Part shown: positions 17,844 to 27,505 of the stretch, in pieces
How the letters are laid out: the number at the start of each line of letters is the position of its first letter
Numbering within the stretch: the first letter of the stretch is position 1
Program-made: the position numbers and the translations under genes
Assembly (NCBI GenBank): GCA_010672965.1
Contig: JAAHFN010000009.1
Coordinates: 132,682 to 196,681, forward strand
DNA length: 64,000 nucleotides
From: Oscillatoria sp. SIO1A7
GTDB lineage: Bacteria; Cyanobacteriota; Cyanobacteriia; Cyanobacteriales; Laspinemataceae
Direction of reading: 5' to 3'
The notes under the pieces: model-generated
Told to the model about the DNA's origin: nothing
Databases searched by the model: none
What the model saw: only the letters and a program-made list of their open reading frames with translations

Positions 17844-20800
17844 ATGAAACTAAAATTGTTCGAGCCTCAAAACTCAAAACTCACAACAAAACTTTTATGG
17901 CTAGCCAGCAGTACCCTTCTCTTGGTGGCAGCAACTAATGCCCCAGCAGCAGCTCAGGTTATCGTAGTAGAAGAACGCTTTCAGGACACGAATCTTAACC
18001 CCACCTTTGCGCCTGATTGGAGATTTGGGATTGGCGATCGCGCTCCCGCTCCCGTATCAGATCCCCCTTGCCTAACTGCAGCTCCCTTAACGGCTCCTAT
18101 ACCTACTCCACTCTCTGCAACTCCTCCAACCTCTGGTTCTGGGTTTATTCCTGGCTGCCCTAACGATACCGGCAGTCCAAGTCCTTTTGTGCGCGACCCA
18201 GTAGGTTCGGGAACCCTCAGACTAACTCCCAGTAAAGGAGGAGGTGCTACTGGAGGCGACAGACAAGCAACCTTTGTACTTTTCGATCGAGCTATTGACT
18301 CGGGTCAAGGGCTTCAAATTACCTTCAATTTTTATGTTTACGACGGCTTCACCCCGGCCTTTCCACCAACTATACCGGTAGACACCACCGATGGAGCTGA
18401 CGGGTTTAGTTTCTTCTTGATTAATGGTACGGCGAACCCAACCACAGCAGGTTCCTTCGGTGGCTCCCTTGGCTATGCTCAATGCGACGAATTTGCTATG
18501 GGCGACATGGGAGCAAATCGCAACAGATGCGTGCCAAACGGAAATTTTGGAGACACTCTCCCTGGGATAGCAGGCGGTTATGTGGGTATTGGCTTTGATG
18601 AATTTGGCAATTTTTCCAATCCAACCGGCGGTCGTATTGGTGGAACGGCAAATGTACCGGACTCAATTGCGATTAGAGGAGCGGGCAGCGGAACTACCGG
18701 ATACGAATACTTAACTGGAACTGCCAATCTCACAGGTGTTGCTGGGGGCGGTAGTATCGACGCCAATCAAACCACTCGTCCTACTGCTAGAACTGCCAGA
18801 ATTACTCTAACGCCCGATAATAGAATTTCAGTTGAAGTAGATTTTGGCTCTGGCTTTGTAGAGTTCATTCCTCCCCTTGACTTATCAACGGCACCAGGCC
18901 AACCGGCCTTCCCTCCTACTTTCAAATTTGGTTTTGCCGCCTCTACCGGAGGTGCAAGAGCCGTTCACGAAATTGACAATTTGACAGTCACCGCTGTCCC
19001 CCCGGACTTAAGCATTAATAAAACAAGTAATACAGCTACTTTCGCCGGAGGCCAGAACCAATACACCTTGCAGGTTCAAAATTCCGCTTCAGCAGGCAAC
19101 ACCTTCGCCCCCATTACCGTAACCGACACCCTACCCGCAGGCTTCACCTTTGTCTCGGGTACTGGCGACAACTGGGCCTGCTCTGCTGTGGGACAAGACG
19201 TAACCTGTACCTACACGGATCCCGACACGAATTTCACCCCCGGCGCCAGGATTCAAGTCAGAGATCCCGTCACGGGAAATATAAGCAATACAACCAAAAC
19301 CACTGACGTCCGACGAGGCGAGAGCCTACCTCCCATTACCCTCACCGTCGATGTTACTGCTCCTCCCTCTCCCCCTACCTACGACAACACCGCAACGGTT
19401 AATACTCTCGGGGATAGCGACACGACCAACAACAGCAGCACCGACACAGTCACAGTTACCGGAGAGCCGCGACTCGGCGTTGCCAAAGCAGCGGGAGCGG
19501 TTGTCGATAATGGCGATGGCACTTTCACCATTCCTTACACCGTCACTTTACAAAACCTCGGCAATCTGGATATTACCGACCTACAAGTAACGGAAAATCT
19601 TGCCACTACCTTTGCCGCAGCTAGTTCCTTTACATTAGTAGGCGGTTCTCTCAGCAGCCCCACCCTAACAGTCAACTCTAGCTTTGACGGGAATACAAAC
19701 CAAAACATGCTCGATACGGGCAACAGTCTAGCAGTGGGGGCAACAGCCCAGATAACATTCCAAGTAACAATTAATCCGGGAAACACCATCAGTTATAGTA
19801 ATAGCGTTACGGGAACTGGTACGGGTGGCGGCACCCCAGTTAGCGACGTTTCTACTAATGGCACAGACCCCGATAACGATGGAGGAGATGCGGCCAACGA
19901 CGATAATAGCGATGCTATAGATAACAACGACCCCACCCCGATAACTCTTTCCGAAACACCGCAACTGGGGGTCGCCAAAGCAGCGGGAACTATTACCGAC
20001 AATGGCAATGGCACCTTCAACGTGCCCTTTACCATTACCGTGCAAAACACCGGCAACGTGCAGGTCAACAATCTGCAAGTAGTTGAAAACTTGACTACTA
20101 CTTTTCCAAGTCCGGCCTCTTTTACTATTGCTTCTTCCACCAGCTCGGGTCTAACAGTCAACCCTAATTTCAACGGCAGCACCGATACCAATCTTTTGGC
20201 GGGTAGCGATGTCTTAGCCGTCGGCTCCACTGCCACGATCGACCTCCAGGTTACGCTAACTCCCGGACCCAACCCCGGAGCCTTTAACAATACCGCTAGT
20301 GCTAGCGGCACCAGTCCTAGCGGCGGCACCGTTGAAGACATCTCCACAAACGGGAGCAATCCCGACGCCGATGGCAATGGGAACCCCAGCGATAACGTAC
20401 CAACCCCCATTCTCATTCCGCGACTGGGGGTAGCCAAAGCAGCGGGAACTATTACCGACAATGGCAATGGCAGCTTCACTATTCCTTACACTGTTGTTTT
20501 AGAAAACTTGGGTAACGTCGAACTAAGCAACCTCCAAGTTGTAGAGAATCTCAGCACCACCTTTGCCGGAGCGACCTCTTTTACGGTGGATTCGATTAGC
20601 AGCCCCGACGGACTAACAGTTAATAGCAGCTTTAACGGCAGTAGCGATACCAACCTGCTCCTCGCCAGCAACCCTGCAAATGTTATTGCAGTGGCAGGGA
20701 CGGCTCGAATTGTTTTCAATGTGACGGTGACACCGGGCACTAACTTTGGCCCCTATAACAACACCGCTTCTGGCAGCGCCACCGGTCCGGGGGGGGCTAC

Positions 20801-22163
20801 TCCAGTCAGCGATAACTCTAACAATGGCAGCGACCCCGACCCCAACAACGACGGCAACCCAAACGATAACAGCATTCCCACATCGGTGACTTTTGGATCT
20901 AGTTCTGACTTGTCGGTAAACAAAACAGTCAATAATTCCAATCCTTCCGTGGGCGACATTATTACCTACACCATAGCCGTCACCAACGATGGGCCAGATA
21001 CTGCGACGGGGGTCCAGGTCAGCGAACCCCTGGCTTCTGGATTAACCTTCCAGTCCTCAAGCGAGAGTCAAGGCAGTTATGACAGCGGCACCGGCACCTG
21101 GACTGTAGGCACTCTGGCCAATGGAGCTAGCGCGACTCTGACCGTAACTGTCCGAGTTGATAGTGCCAGCCCCATAACGAACACTGCTACTGCCTCCGCC
21201 GACCAGACAGACCCGGATCCCACAGATAATCAATCCAGCGTCACCGTGCCGGATCAAAATGCTGACTTGCAGCTTACCAAGACAGTTGATAATTTTAACC
21301 CGAGCGTTGGCGAACAAGTTACCTACACCATCACCTTGAGGAACAATGGGCCGGGAACTGCCACTAACGTCCGAGTTACCGAGCAACTGCCAGCGGGTCT
21401 GACCTTCGTTTCTGCCAATGCCAGCGCGGGCAGTTTCAACAGCGGTACTGGTATTTGGGCTTTTAGCAGTTTGTCTAATGGGGCGATCGCCACTTTGCGG
21501 ATTGTGGCCACTGTCAACACTGCCAACCCAGTCACCAATACAGCGCAAATTACTGGCTCCGACCAGACCGACCCCAACCCGGGAAATAACCAGGGAAGTG
21601 CGACGGTGCCAAGCATTGGAACCCCAAGACTGCGCCTGGTGAAACGAGTTACCGGATTGAACGGTGCCACCTTTAACGATCTTCTCGACGATCCTAGCGA
21701 TAGCGATAATGCTTCGGACTGGCCATCGAACTATCTGCGAGGACAAATCGACGTTCCCCAAGTCCGCCCGGGAGATGAAGTGGAATATACGATTTATTTC
21801 CTTTCTGATGGAACAGCTGAGGCTCGGAACGTACAGATCTGCGATTTCGTGCCGTTGAATCAAACTTTTGTGGAGAATGCTTTTAATGATGTGACTCCAG
21901 CGGCCAATGGCCTTGCTGGGGTAAACCGAGGTATGGCGATCGCTTTTGGCAATGGCACTGCCTTATCTTATACCAATGCCAACGATGGAGACAACAGCCG
22001 CTTTATTTCCCCGGGAAGCTCGATTCCAGCGGCCTGTGTTGCCCTTGGTGCTTCCAATAATGGCAAGGGCGCAATCCTATTTAGACCGCAAAGCATACCT
22101 AATTTTTCCAGCGACGGCAATAATTCTTTTGGCTTTATCCGCTTCCGAGCTAGAGTGGATTAG
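17844..22163 (+). CDS. Large secreted protein: L-type lectin-like domain plus DUF11-type repeats
   Basis: 1439 residues. A signal peptide is visible (hydrophobic LLWLASSTLLLVAATNAPAAAQ, residues 17-38, cleavage near AAA-Q). Residues about 50-395 resemble an L-type lectin/concanavalin-like domain (DGFSFFLING, GYVGIGFDEFGNF, KFGFAASTGG). Then come Ig-like repeats: one DUF11-like unit near 395-540, three units starting LGVAKAAG (near 545, 710, 860), and two DUF11 units starting with LSVNKTVNN and LQLTKTVDN (near 1010 and 1130). The acidic D-N-rich linkers NGSDPDPNND resemble calcium-binding sites. It is probably surface-exposed and sugar-binding; function is inferred. It lies between two sibling glycosyltransferases. 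Confidence 0.85.
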   Translation: MKLKLFEPQNSKLTTKLLWLASSTLLLVAATNAPAAAQVIVVEERFQDTNLNPTFAPDWRFGIGDRAPAPVSDPPCLTAAPLTAPIPTPLSATPPTSGSGFIPGCPNDTGSPSPFVRDPVGSGTLRLTPSKGGGATGGDRQATFVLFDRAIDSGQGLQITFNFYVYDGFTPAFPPTIPVDTTDGADGFSFFLINGTANPTTAGSFGGSLGYAQCDEFAMGDMGANRNRCVPNGNFGDTLPGIAGGYVGIGFDEFGNFSNPTGGRIGGTANVPDSIAIRGAGSGTTGYEYLTGTANLTGVAGGGSIDANQTTRPTARTARITLTPDNRISVEVDFGSGFVEFIPPLDLSTAPGQPAFPPTFKFGFAASTGGARAVHEIDNLTVTAVPPDLSINKTSNTATFAGGQNQYTLQVQNSASAGNTFAPITVTDTLPAGFTFVSGTGDNWACSAVGQDVTCTYTDPDTNFTPGARIQVRDPVTGNISNTTKTTDVRRGESLPPITLTVDVTAPPSPPTYDNTATVNTLGDSDTTNNSSTDTVTVTGEPRLGVAKAAGAVVDNGDGTFTIPYTVTLQNLGNLDITDLQVTENLATTFAAASSFTLVGGSLSSPTLTVNSSFDGNTNQNMLDTGNSLAVGATAQITFQVTINPGNTISYSNSVTGTGTGGGTPVSDVSTNGTDPDNDGGDAANDDNSDAIDNNDPTPITLSETPQLGVAKAAGTITDNGNGTFNVPFTITVQNTGNVQVNNLQVVENLTTTFPSPASFTIASSTSSGLTVNPNFNGSTDTNLLAGSDVLAVGSTATIDLQVTLTPGPNPGAFNNTASASGTSPSGGTVEDISTNGSNPDADGNGNPSDNVPTPILIPRLGVAKAAGTITDNGNGSFTIPYTVVLENLGNVELSNLQVVENLSTTFAGATSFTVDSISSPDGLTVNSSFNGSSDTNLLLASNPANVIAVAGTARIVFNVTVTPGTNFGPYNNTASGSATGPGGATPVSDNSNNGSDPDPNNDGNPNDNSIPTSVTFGSSSDLSVNKTVNNSNPSVGDIITYTIAVTNDGPDTATGVQVSEPLASGLTFQSSSESQGSYDSGTGTWTVGTLANGASATLTVTVRVDSASPITNTATASADQTDPDPTDNQSSVTVPDQNADLQLTKTVDNFNPSVGEQVTYTITLRNNGPGTATNVRVTEQLPAGLTFVSANASAGSFNSGTGIWAFSSLSNGAIATLRIVATVNTANPVTNTAQITGSDQTDPNPGNNQGSATVPSIGTPRLRLVKRVTGLNGATFNDLLDDPSDSDNASDWPSNYLRGQIDVPQVRPGDEVEYTIYFLSDGTAEARNVQICDFVPLNQTFVENAFNDVTPAANGLAGVNRGMAIAFGNGTALSYTNANDGDNSRFISPGSSIPAACVALGASNNGKGAILFRPQSIPNFSSDGNNSFGFIRFRARVD

Positions 22164-22272
22164 GGAATTTGCATGGGGCATGGGACATGGGGCATGGGGC
22201 ATGGGGTGTGGGGTGTCGGGCGATATCTCAGAAACCCGGTTTTTTGAAGTCTAAGAAACGGGGTTTCTATCT
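22164..22272. repeat. STRR and AAACCCGGTTT hairpin after the lectin/DUF11 gene
   Basis: A gggcatg/gggtgtg heptamer run (22172-22218) is followed by gaaacccggttttttgaagtctaagaaacggggtttc, an imperfect hairpin of the dispersed aaacccgg type, which could also serve as a transcription stop. Confidence 0.75.
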
Positions 22273-22459
22273 TATTCACTGGACAGTGCGAAGTTCTCAT
22301 ATAACTTCTTGTCATCAGCGGGTTTCAGCCAGATCGACCGTAGGATTGGCAGTTAGCGGGTCTTAAGGGCTGCAAGGGCTGCAAGCAACGAGAGTGAAAG
22401 CGTTTGGGCATGCGCGAGTATTTCTTGTTTTACGATAACTTCGCACTCTCCAGTTATTC
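22273..22459. mobile_element. 177-bp MITE with 18-bp inverted ends and 5-bp target duplication
   Basis: The element spans 22278-22454. Ends actggacagtgcgaagtt (22278-22295) and aacttcgcactctccagt (22437-22454) are inverted with one mismatch. Both sides carry the direct repeat tattc (22273-22277 and 22455-22459). The inside has a doubled gggctgcaa and no gene. No other copy is in this window. Confidence 0.85.
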
Positions 22460-22496
22460 AGGATTTCTATAACAAACAAGCCAATCCAAAATCATT

Positions 22497-23483
22497 ATGC
22501 CACTTATTTCTGTGATTATCCCAGTTTATAACGGTGAAAAAACAATTCGAGAGACAATAGAATCAGTCTGCAATCAAACTCTATCAGACTGGGAACTAAT
22601 CGTCATAAATGATGGCTCGCAAGACAGTACCTTGGAGACTCTCTCTAGCATCCAAGACCCTCGGTTGAAAGTATTTTCTTACCCCAATGCAGGTCAAGCT
22701 GCCAGTCGTAACCGAGGACTGGCTCTTGCTTCTGGTAAATATATTTCTTTTCTGGATGCGGACGACTTATGGACTGCGGATAAGCTAGAGTTACAATTAA
22801 AAGCGCTTGAAAACAATCCAGAAGCCGCCGTAGCTTATAGCTGGAGCAATTGTATTGATGAATCCGGTCAATTTTATCGTCGAGGTATCCATATTGCTTT
22901 GAATGGAGATGTTTATGCAAATTTGTTATTAATTTATTTTTTGGAAAATGGTTCTAACGCATTGATTCGCAGACAGGCTCTAGATGAAATAGGTGGTTTT
23001 GACGAATCCCTGCCACCGGCTGAGGATTGGGATTTTTGGCTGAGAGTTGGGGCTCGCTACCCTTTTGTGGCCGTACCAGTACCGCAAATTTTATACCGAG
23101 TATCTGCTAATTCCGCATCTACTAATATCTGGAGAATGGAAAGAGCTGCCTCCCTAGTAATTGAACGAGCTTTTGCTAAGAGTCCTGCATCGCTACAATA
23201 CCTGAAAAATCCAAGCCTTGGCAATCTCTACAAGTACCTAACTAGCAAAGCTCTTGAAGGGGAGCCCAAAAAAGAGCATATTTTGACTGCTGCACGGTTG
23301 CTTGCGAAAGCATTGCAATACGATCGCTCTCTTCTGGGCAAGAAAGTCGTAGCGAAAGTATTGTTGAAAATAGCAGCGATCGCCATCTTGCCCCCCGAGA
23401 AGGCGCAAGAATTATTTGCTAAGTTTGAAAATATATTCAACACGACCACGATTCTTGGCTATTTACGCAGAGATCCCTTCTAA
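22497..23483 (+). CDS. Family 2 glycosyltransferase (sibling 2 of 3)
   Basis: 328 residues, GT-A fold with MPLISVIIPVYNGEKTIRET, VINDGSQDST, SFLDADDLWTADKLE (DxD) and GFDESLPPAEDWDFWLRVG. It is highly similar to the genes at 16788 and 23507, so these come from duplication. A C-terminal hydrophobic stretch (LLKIAAIAILPPEKAQ) may bind the membrane. It sits 24 nt before sibling 3, so the two are probably co-transcribed. Donor and acceptor are unknown. Confidence 0.92.
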   Translation: MPLISVIIPVYNGEKTIRETIESVCNQTLSDWELIVINDGSQDSTLETLSSIQDPRLKVFSYPNAGQAASRNRGLALASGKYISFLDADDLWTADKLELQLKALENNPEAAVAYSWSNCIDESGQFYRRGIHIALNGDVYANLLLIYFLENGSNALIRRQALDEIGGFDESLPPAEDWDFWLRVGARYPFVAVPVPQILYRVSANSASTNIWRMERAASLVIERAFAKSPASLQYLKNPSLGNLYKYLTSKALEGEPKKEHILTAARLLAKALQYDRSLLGKKVVAKVLLKIAAIAILPPEKAQELFAKFENIFNTTTILGYLRRDPF

Positions 23484-23506
23484 GCAGGTAAGCAAAATTA
23501 TTTGAT

Positions 23507-24463
23507 ATGCCTCTCATTTCTGTTATTATTCCCGTTTACAATGGCGAAAAAACGATTAACGAGACGATTCAATCCGTCTTGAAGCAAACGCTATCCGATT
23601 TGGAAATAATCGTTATTGATGATGGATCTCAAGACGGAACTTTAGAGATTGTCAAAGGCATACAAGACGAACGGATAAAAGTGTTTTCTTATCCGAATGC
23701 TGGATTATCATCTAGTCGCAACCGAGGTTTTTCTCATGCTGTAGGGGAATTTATTTCTTTCTTGGATGCTGACGATCTCTGGCTGCCAGATAAGCTAGAG
23801 TCTCAATTTAGGGCGCTGCAAGAAAATCCCCAAGCTGCCCTGGCTTATAGCTGGACTGATTATATTGACGAATCCGGTCAATGGCTGCATCCAGGCGATC
23901 GCATCACCGTAAAAGGAGAAGCTTACGAACTAATCTTGTTAGGAAACTTTTTAGAAAGTGGCTCCAATGCTTTGCTTCGCAGGGAAGCTTTTACAAAAGC
24001 CGGTGTTTTTGACGAATCATTAGTAGCAGGAGAAGATTGGGATTTATTCATTCGCATTGCTGCTGTTGGCTATAAGTTTGTCGCCACAGAGAAAGCTCAA
24101 ATATGGTATCGCATGACTGATACTTCTATGTCTTCAAACTTTTCCCGACAAGAAGCAGAATGCTTAAAAGTTATTAATCAAGCATTTAGTCTGGCTCCCG
24201 AATCTTTACTTTATTTGAAGAGCCGCAGCATTGCTAACCTCTACCAATACCTTATGTTTAGAACCCTCAAAGGCTCTCTATCGAGAGAGAAGAATCTATT
24301 AGCTGCTCGATATTTTTGGCAAGCAGTCAGAAACGATCCTGCTCTACTGCGGCGGCGATCGCGACTAATGGCTATCGTATTTCTTAAAATAGCTGCTGGA
24401 ATTATTTTCCCTCCCGCACAAGCTCGAATTTTGTTAGAGCGAATCAAAAAAATATTTGCCTAG
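23507..24463 (+). CDS. Family 2 glycosyltransferase (sibling 3 of 3)
   Basis: 318 residues with the same order of motifs: MPLISVIIPVYNGEKTINET, VIDDGSQDGT, SFLDADDLWLPDKLE and VFDESLVAGEDWDLFIRI. The tail FLKIAAGIIFPPAQARILL matches its siblings in position. The downstream space holds a lone gggagcatttcagtttt (about 24474), one end of the MITE type seen at 13837. The gene converges with the HpsE-like genes on the minus strand. Confidence 0.92.
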   Translation: MPLISVIIPVYNGEKTINETIQSVLKQTLSDLEIIVIDDGSQDGTLEIVKGIQDERIKVFSYPNAGLSSSRNRGFSHAVGEFISFLDADDLWLPDKLESQFRALQENPQAALAYSWTDYIDESGQWLHPGDRITVKGEAYELILLGNFLESGSNALLRREAFTKAGVFDESLVAGEDWDLFIRIAAVGYKFVATEKAQIWYRMTDTSMSSNFSRQEAECLKVINQAFSLAPESLLYLKSRSIANLYQYLMFRTLKGSLSREKNLLAARYFWQAVRNDPALLRRRSRLMAIVFLKIAAGIIFPPAQARILLERIKKIFA

Positions 24464-24556
24464 CTTCCCTAGGGGAGCATTTCAGTTTTCTATATAGTGC
24501 CGCAACGTACTAGGTGGGGTGTGGGGAAATTTCATGTTATTTTGCGATCGCCAGAC

Positions 24557-25504
24557 TTACTTGCTAAAATTTTTCTGCAAATAAAAGAACGGACTCATCA
24601 AGCTACCCCAGAAAAATTCCAACTCAAAGGCAGCAATAAGATCGCTTTTCAACCGACCTCTATACTTGAGCGAGTGCAAAATTAATCGTCGCAAGTTTCC
24701 CAGGATAGTTTTCGCAAAAATAATTGGTTTTTGCCAAGGCAGAGCGTTAATCATCCGAAGCTGGCAAGTTGCTAAACCACAAGCACGAGCCAGAGAAAGC
24801 AAATAATCTTTCTCCAGTCGCCAGTGCGGTATCTGATGCTGGATATGCATGGCAGGGTTGTAGCAAATTTCCCAGCCAGCTTTGTACATATAAAGTAATG
24901 GCTCGTAGTCATCTCCCCTTGCCAAAGCCTTGCCTACATTGCCAACCGCTTCGGGAACAGTAGGAACGCATTCGCGCCATGCTTGTTTTCTAACTACCAA
25001 ACCAGCACCGGGGGGAAGTCTTAAATTTTCTGGCTCGAACTGATGGGGCTCAGAGCTATGTTCTCGGATAGCCAAAAACTGTTGTATTTTTTCAAAACCT
25101 TCCGGAGGTTTAACTTCAAAATCTCCGTGAATTTGACCGCTATACGCTCCCGCTTTGGGGTGCTGTTTGCCGAAAGAATAGGCAGCCCCCACCCAGTCAG
25201 CATGGGGTAAGTTATCATCATCTAGAAAACCAATAAAGGTGCCATTAGCTTCCCTAATCGCTCTTTGTCTAGCATAGGCTAGCCCTTGCTGGCTTTCAAA
25301 ACAATATCGGAGTGGGAAGCGATCGCTCCAATCTTTTTGAAAATTACGGACAATCTTAGCAGTATCGTCGTTGCTGTTGTTATCTATAACAATTACTTCC
25401 CAGGAAATATTATCTGTCTCAATCTGCTGCTGCAGCTTCTCCAGAACTTTTGATAATCTGCTGGCTCCATTATATGTTGGAATGACTACCGTAAAATCTA
25501 GCAT
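24557..25504 (-). CDS. hpsE: HpsE-type family 2 glycosyltransferase (copy B)
   Basis: 315 residues. It begins MLDFTVVIPTYNGASRLSKV and has VIVIDNNSNDDTAKIV, the long metal motif FIGFLDDDNLPHADWV, the family-typical PKAGAYSGQIHGDFEV and PPGAGLVVRKQAW. This layout is that of the glycosyltransferase HpsE of hormogonium polysaccharide synthesis. It follows copy A on the same strand with a 27-nt gap. It has the same architecture as copy A but is clearly diverged, so a different linkage is likely. The symbol reflects family membership and not proven function. Confidence 0.75.
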   Translation of the reverse strand: MLDFTVVIPTYNGASRLSKVLEKLQQQIETDNISWEVIVIDNNSNDDTAKIVRNFQKDWSDRFPLRYCFESQQGLAYARQRAIREANGTFIGFLDDDNLPHADWVGAAYSFGKQHPKAGAYSGQIHGDFEVKPPEGFEKIQQFLAIREHSSEPHQFEPENLRLPPGAGLVVRKQAWRECVPTVPEAVGNVGKALARGDDYEPLLYMYKAGWEICYNPAMHIQHQIPHWRLEKDYLLSLARACGLATCQLRMINALPWQKPIIFAKTILGNLRRLILHSLKYRGRLKSDLIAAFELEFFWGSLMSPFFYLQKNFSK

Positions 25505-25531
25505 TGATTATCTTATAATTATTTATTATTT

Positions 25532-26542
25532 TCACTCTTCTAATTTTGTTATAGATATAGGTTCGGAGACGCTAGGAAAATCAAATATGTTTTTTCCCGT
25601 TAAATATCCATTTCTCCACAAGTAAAATGAACTCACTAAGCTGCTAACAAAAAGCTCCATCTCGCAAGCAGCTACTACCTCCGTTTTCACCTGGGTGCCG
25701 TATTTGAGTAAATGAACGGCTATTTTCCGTAAATCGTTCAGCATATAAGCCACAAATGCTAGGGGTCTTACCCAAGGTTTAACGCTCAACATCCGGGTAA
25801 CGTGACGGCTGAGGCCAATGCCTCGGAAAAAAGAAATTAAATAATCTTTCTCTAAGCGCCGCCGAGCTATTTTGTGCTTCATCTGCATTCTGGGATTGTA
25901 CCAAATTTCCCAGCCCGCCTGTTGAATATAAGACAAAACCTCCAGGTCTTCGCTCGTCAGCATACTACCACCAGCGCGACCGTTCAAAATGCTGCGGTTG
26001 GGAACGCTGTTTTGCCAAGCTTCCTTCCGCACTACCAATCCTGCCGAAGGAGGCAGCACTTTTTTTTGAGGTTCGTACAGAATTGGAGTTTGCCCCCGCT
26101 CGGTAATCGCAAAAAATGCCTTAATTCGCTGAAAGTTAGGCGGTGTTTCTACTTCAAAATCACCATGAATTTGACTGCCGTAAGCACCAGCTTTTGGATG
26201 TTCTTGGCTAAAAGCATAAGCTGCGGCTACCCAGTTAGGTTCTGGTAGATTATCATCATCTAAGAATCCAACTAAAGGGGCGATCGCTTCCTTGATAGCT
26301 CGTTTGCGGGCAAACCCAGCTCCTTGCTGATTTTCAAGGCAATACTTTAGGTAACATGAAAAAGGCCAGCTCGATTGATAGTCTCTAACAACTTGGGCTG
26401 TTTTATCTATACTGTTGTTGTCAACTACAAGAATTTCCCAAGAAAAATTTTCTGTATTAACTTGCGTTTTCAAACAATCTAAAACCTGCGGCAAACGCTT
26501 TTCGCCATTATAGGTACAGATAGCTACAGTAAAATGCACCAT
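25532..26542 (-). CDS. hpsE: HpsE-type family 2 glycosyltransferase (copy A)
   Basis: 336 residues. MVHFTVAICTYNGEKRLPQV, ILVVDNNSIDKTAQVV, LVGFLDDDNLPEPNWVAAAY, PKAGAYGSQIHGDFEV and PPSAGLVVRKEAW match the HpsE layout. It is cytosolic or membrane-associated and would add a sugar to a lipid-linked chain. Its presence about 20 kb from hpsABC, across htpG, supports the idea that the whole left half of the window serves gliding polysaccharide production. It lies about 80 nt downstream of a sulfotransferase on the same strand. Confidence 0.8.
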   Translation of the reverse strand: MVHFTVAICTYNGEKRLPQVLDCLKTQVNTENFSWEILVVDNNSIDKTAQVVRDYQSSWPFSCYLKYCLENQQGAGFARKRAIKEAIAPLVGFLDDDNLPEPNWVAAAYAFSQEHPKAGAYGSQIHGDFEVETPPNFQRIKAFFAITERGQTPILYEPQKKVLPPSAGLVVRKEAWQNSVPNRSILNGRAGGSMLTSEDLEVLSYIQQAGWEIWYNPRMQMKHKIARRRLEKDYLISFFRGIGLSRHVTRMLSVKPWVRPLAFVAYMLNDLRKIAVHLLKYGTQVKTEVVAACEMELFVSSLVSSFYLWRNGYLTGKNIFDFPSVSEPISITKLEE

Positions 26543-26623
26543 AATTTTTATCTGCTGATTTATGCTATATGGACTATACTCAGAAACCGGGTTTCTTCAA
26601 TAACCCCGGTTTCTTTAGCATTG

Positions 26624-27439
26624 CTATATATCAAACTCTGGAAAAAGAGAAAATAATATTCTTTCTTTATCTCTGACAATTTGTTTTGTTTCTGTCGTAT
26701 AGTATTTTTCCCATTTTTGCTCTTGTCTCCTTCCTGACTTTGGTGCAGTAGGGGGAACAATTTTATCTTGTTCTATAATGAAGTTTATTTTTTTTGCATC
26801 GTATCCTACATTTACCAGAAATTCAAACAGTTCTTGATTTAACCGATTTGTTTTCAGAAAATGCACCGGAAACATATCTTCTCTGTATTTTTGAGAAGCA
26901 ATGTAAGTTTCATCTATAGTGGCTAAAATTGTTGGTAGTGGCTTTTTTAAAAATCTGAACATAAAATCGCGGGTTATCCTGCCCAAGAATTTTTCTGGCT
27001 CTAGGTTTGGTGTTTTTAATTCTTGGAATTCCCAGTTATTGTTAATAGACAGATAATCATTAAAGGAAATTTTAGGAAAATGCGGATAACAATCGAGTAA
27101 CTTACTGACATCGGAGGCTAAGTGTTCTGGATGAGTTTTCCACCATCCATATTCATACATAGATACATATAAATCGTAGGGATTTCTAATGGTGGATATT
27201 ATAGGTTTTGCCCTAAAAGATGCCGGAATTTGACGGCAGCCAGCGTGCTTTTTTGGGTAGGCTGCATATCGATCCGTATCAATAATCCCGCCACCTGCTG
27301 TGCCAAAAGTTACTCCTAGAAAACGAGTTAGGCTTGTCTTATATCCTTTGCCAGCATGCAGCTTGTGGAGCATTGCCGAGACAAAGGTTCCACCTGTTTT
27401 GGGGTAATGAATATAGACAAAGCGATCGCTTAGTATCAT
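26624..27439 (-). CDS. Sulfotransferase family protein (third type, Sulfotransfer_2-like)
   Basis: 271 residues. The phosphosulfate loop FVYIHYPKTGGTFVSAML is at the N-terminus (residues 7-24) with catalytic Lys14, and PIISTIRNPYDLYVSMYEY near residue 84 binds the 3'-phosphate. It differs in spacing and surroundings from the other two sulfotransferases here. It is probably the first gene of a minus-strand unit with the two HpsE-type genes. The region between it and copy A contains an agaaaccgggtttct hairpin (26580-26612). Confidence 0.87.
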   Translation of the reverse strand: MILSDRFVYIHYPKTGGTFVSAMLHKLHAGKGYKTSLTRFLGVTFGTAGGGIIDTDRYAAYPKKHAGCRQIPASFRAKPIISTIRNPYDLYVSMYEYGWWKTHPEHLASDVSKLLDCYPHFPKISFNDYLSINNNWEFQELKTPNLEPEKFLGRITRDFMFRFLKKPLPTILATIDETYIASQKYREDMFPVHFLKTNRLNQELFEFLVNVGYDAKKINFIIEQDKIVPPTAPKSGRRQEQKWEKYYTTETKQIVRDKERILFSLFPEFDI

Positions 27440-27505
27440 TTTTTATCTAACTCAGCTCGTATCTAAACATTCATAGGCTATGCTAACGCTATGCTAACCA
27501 ACCAC

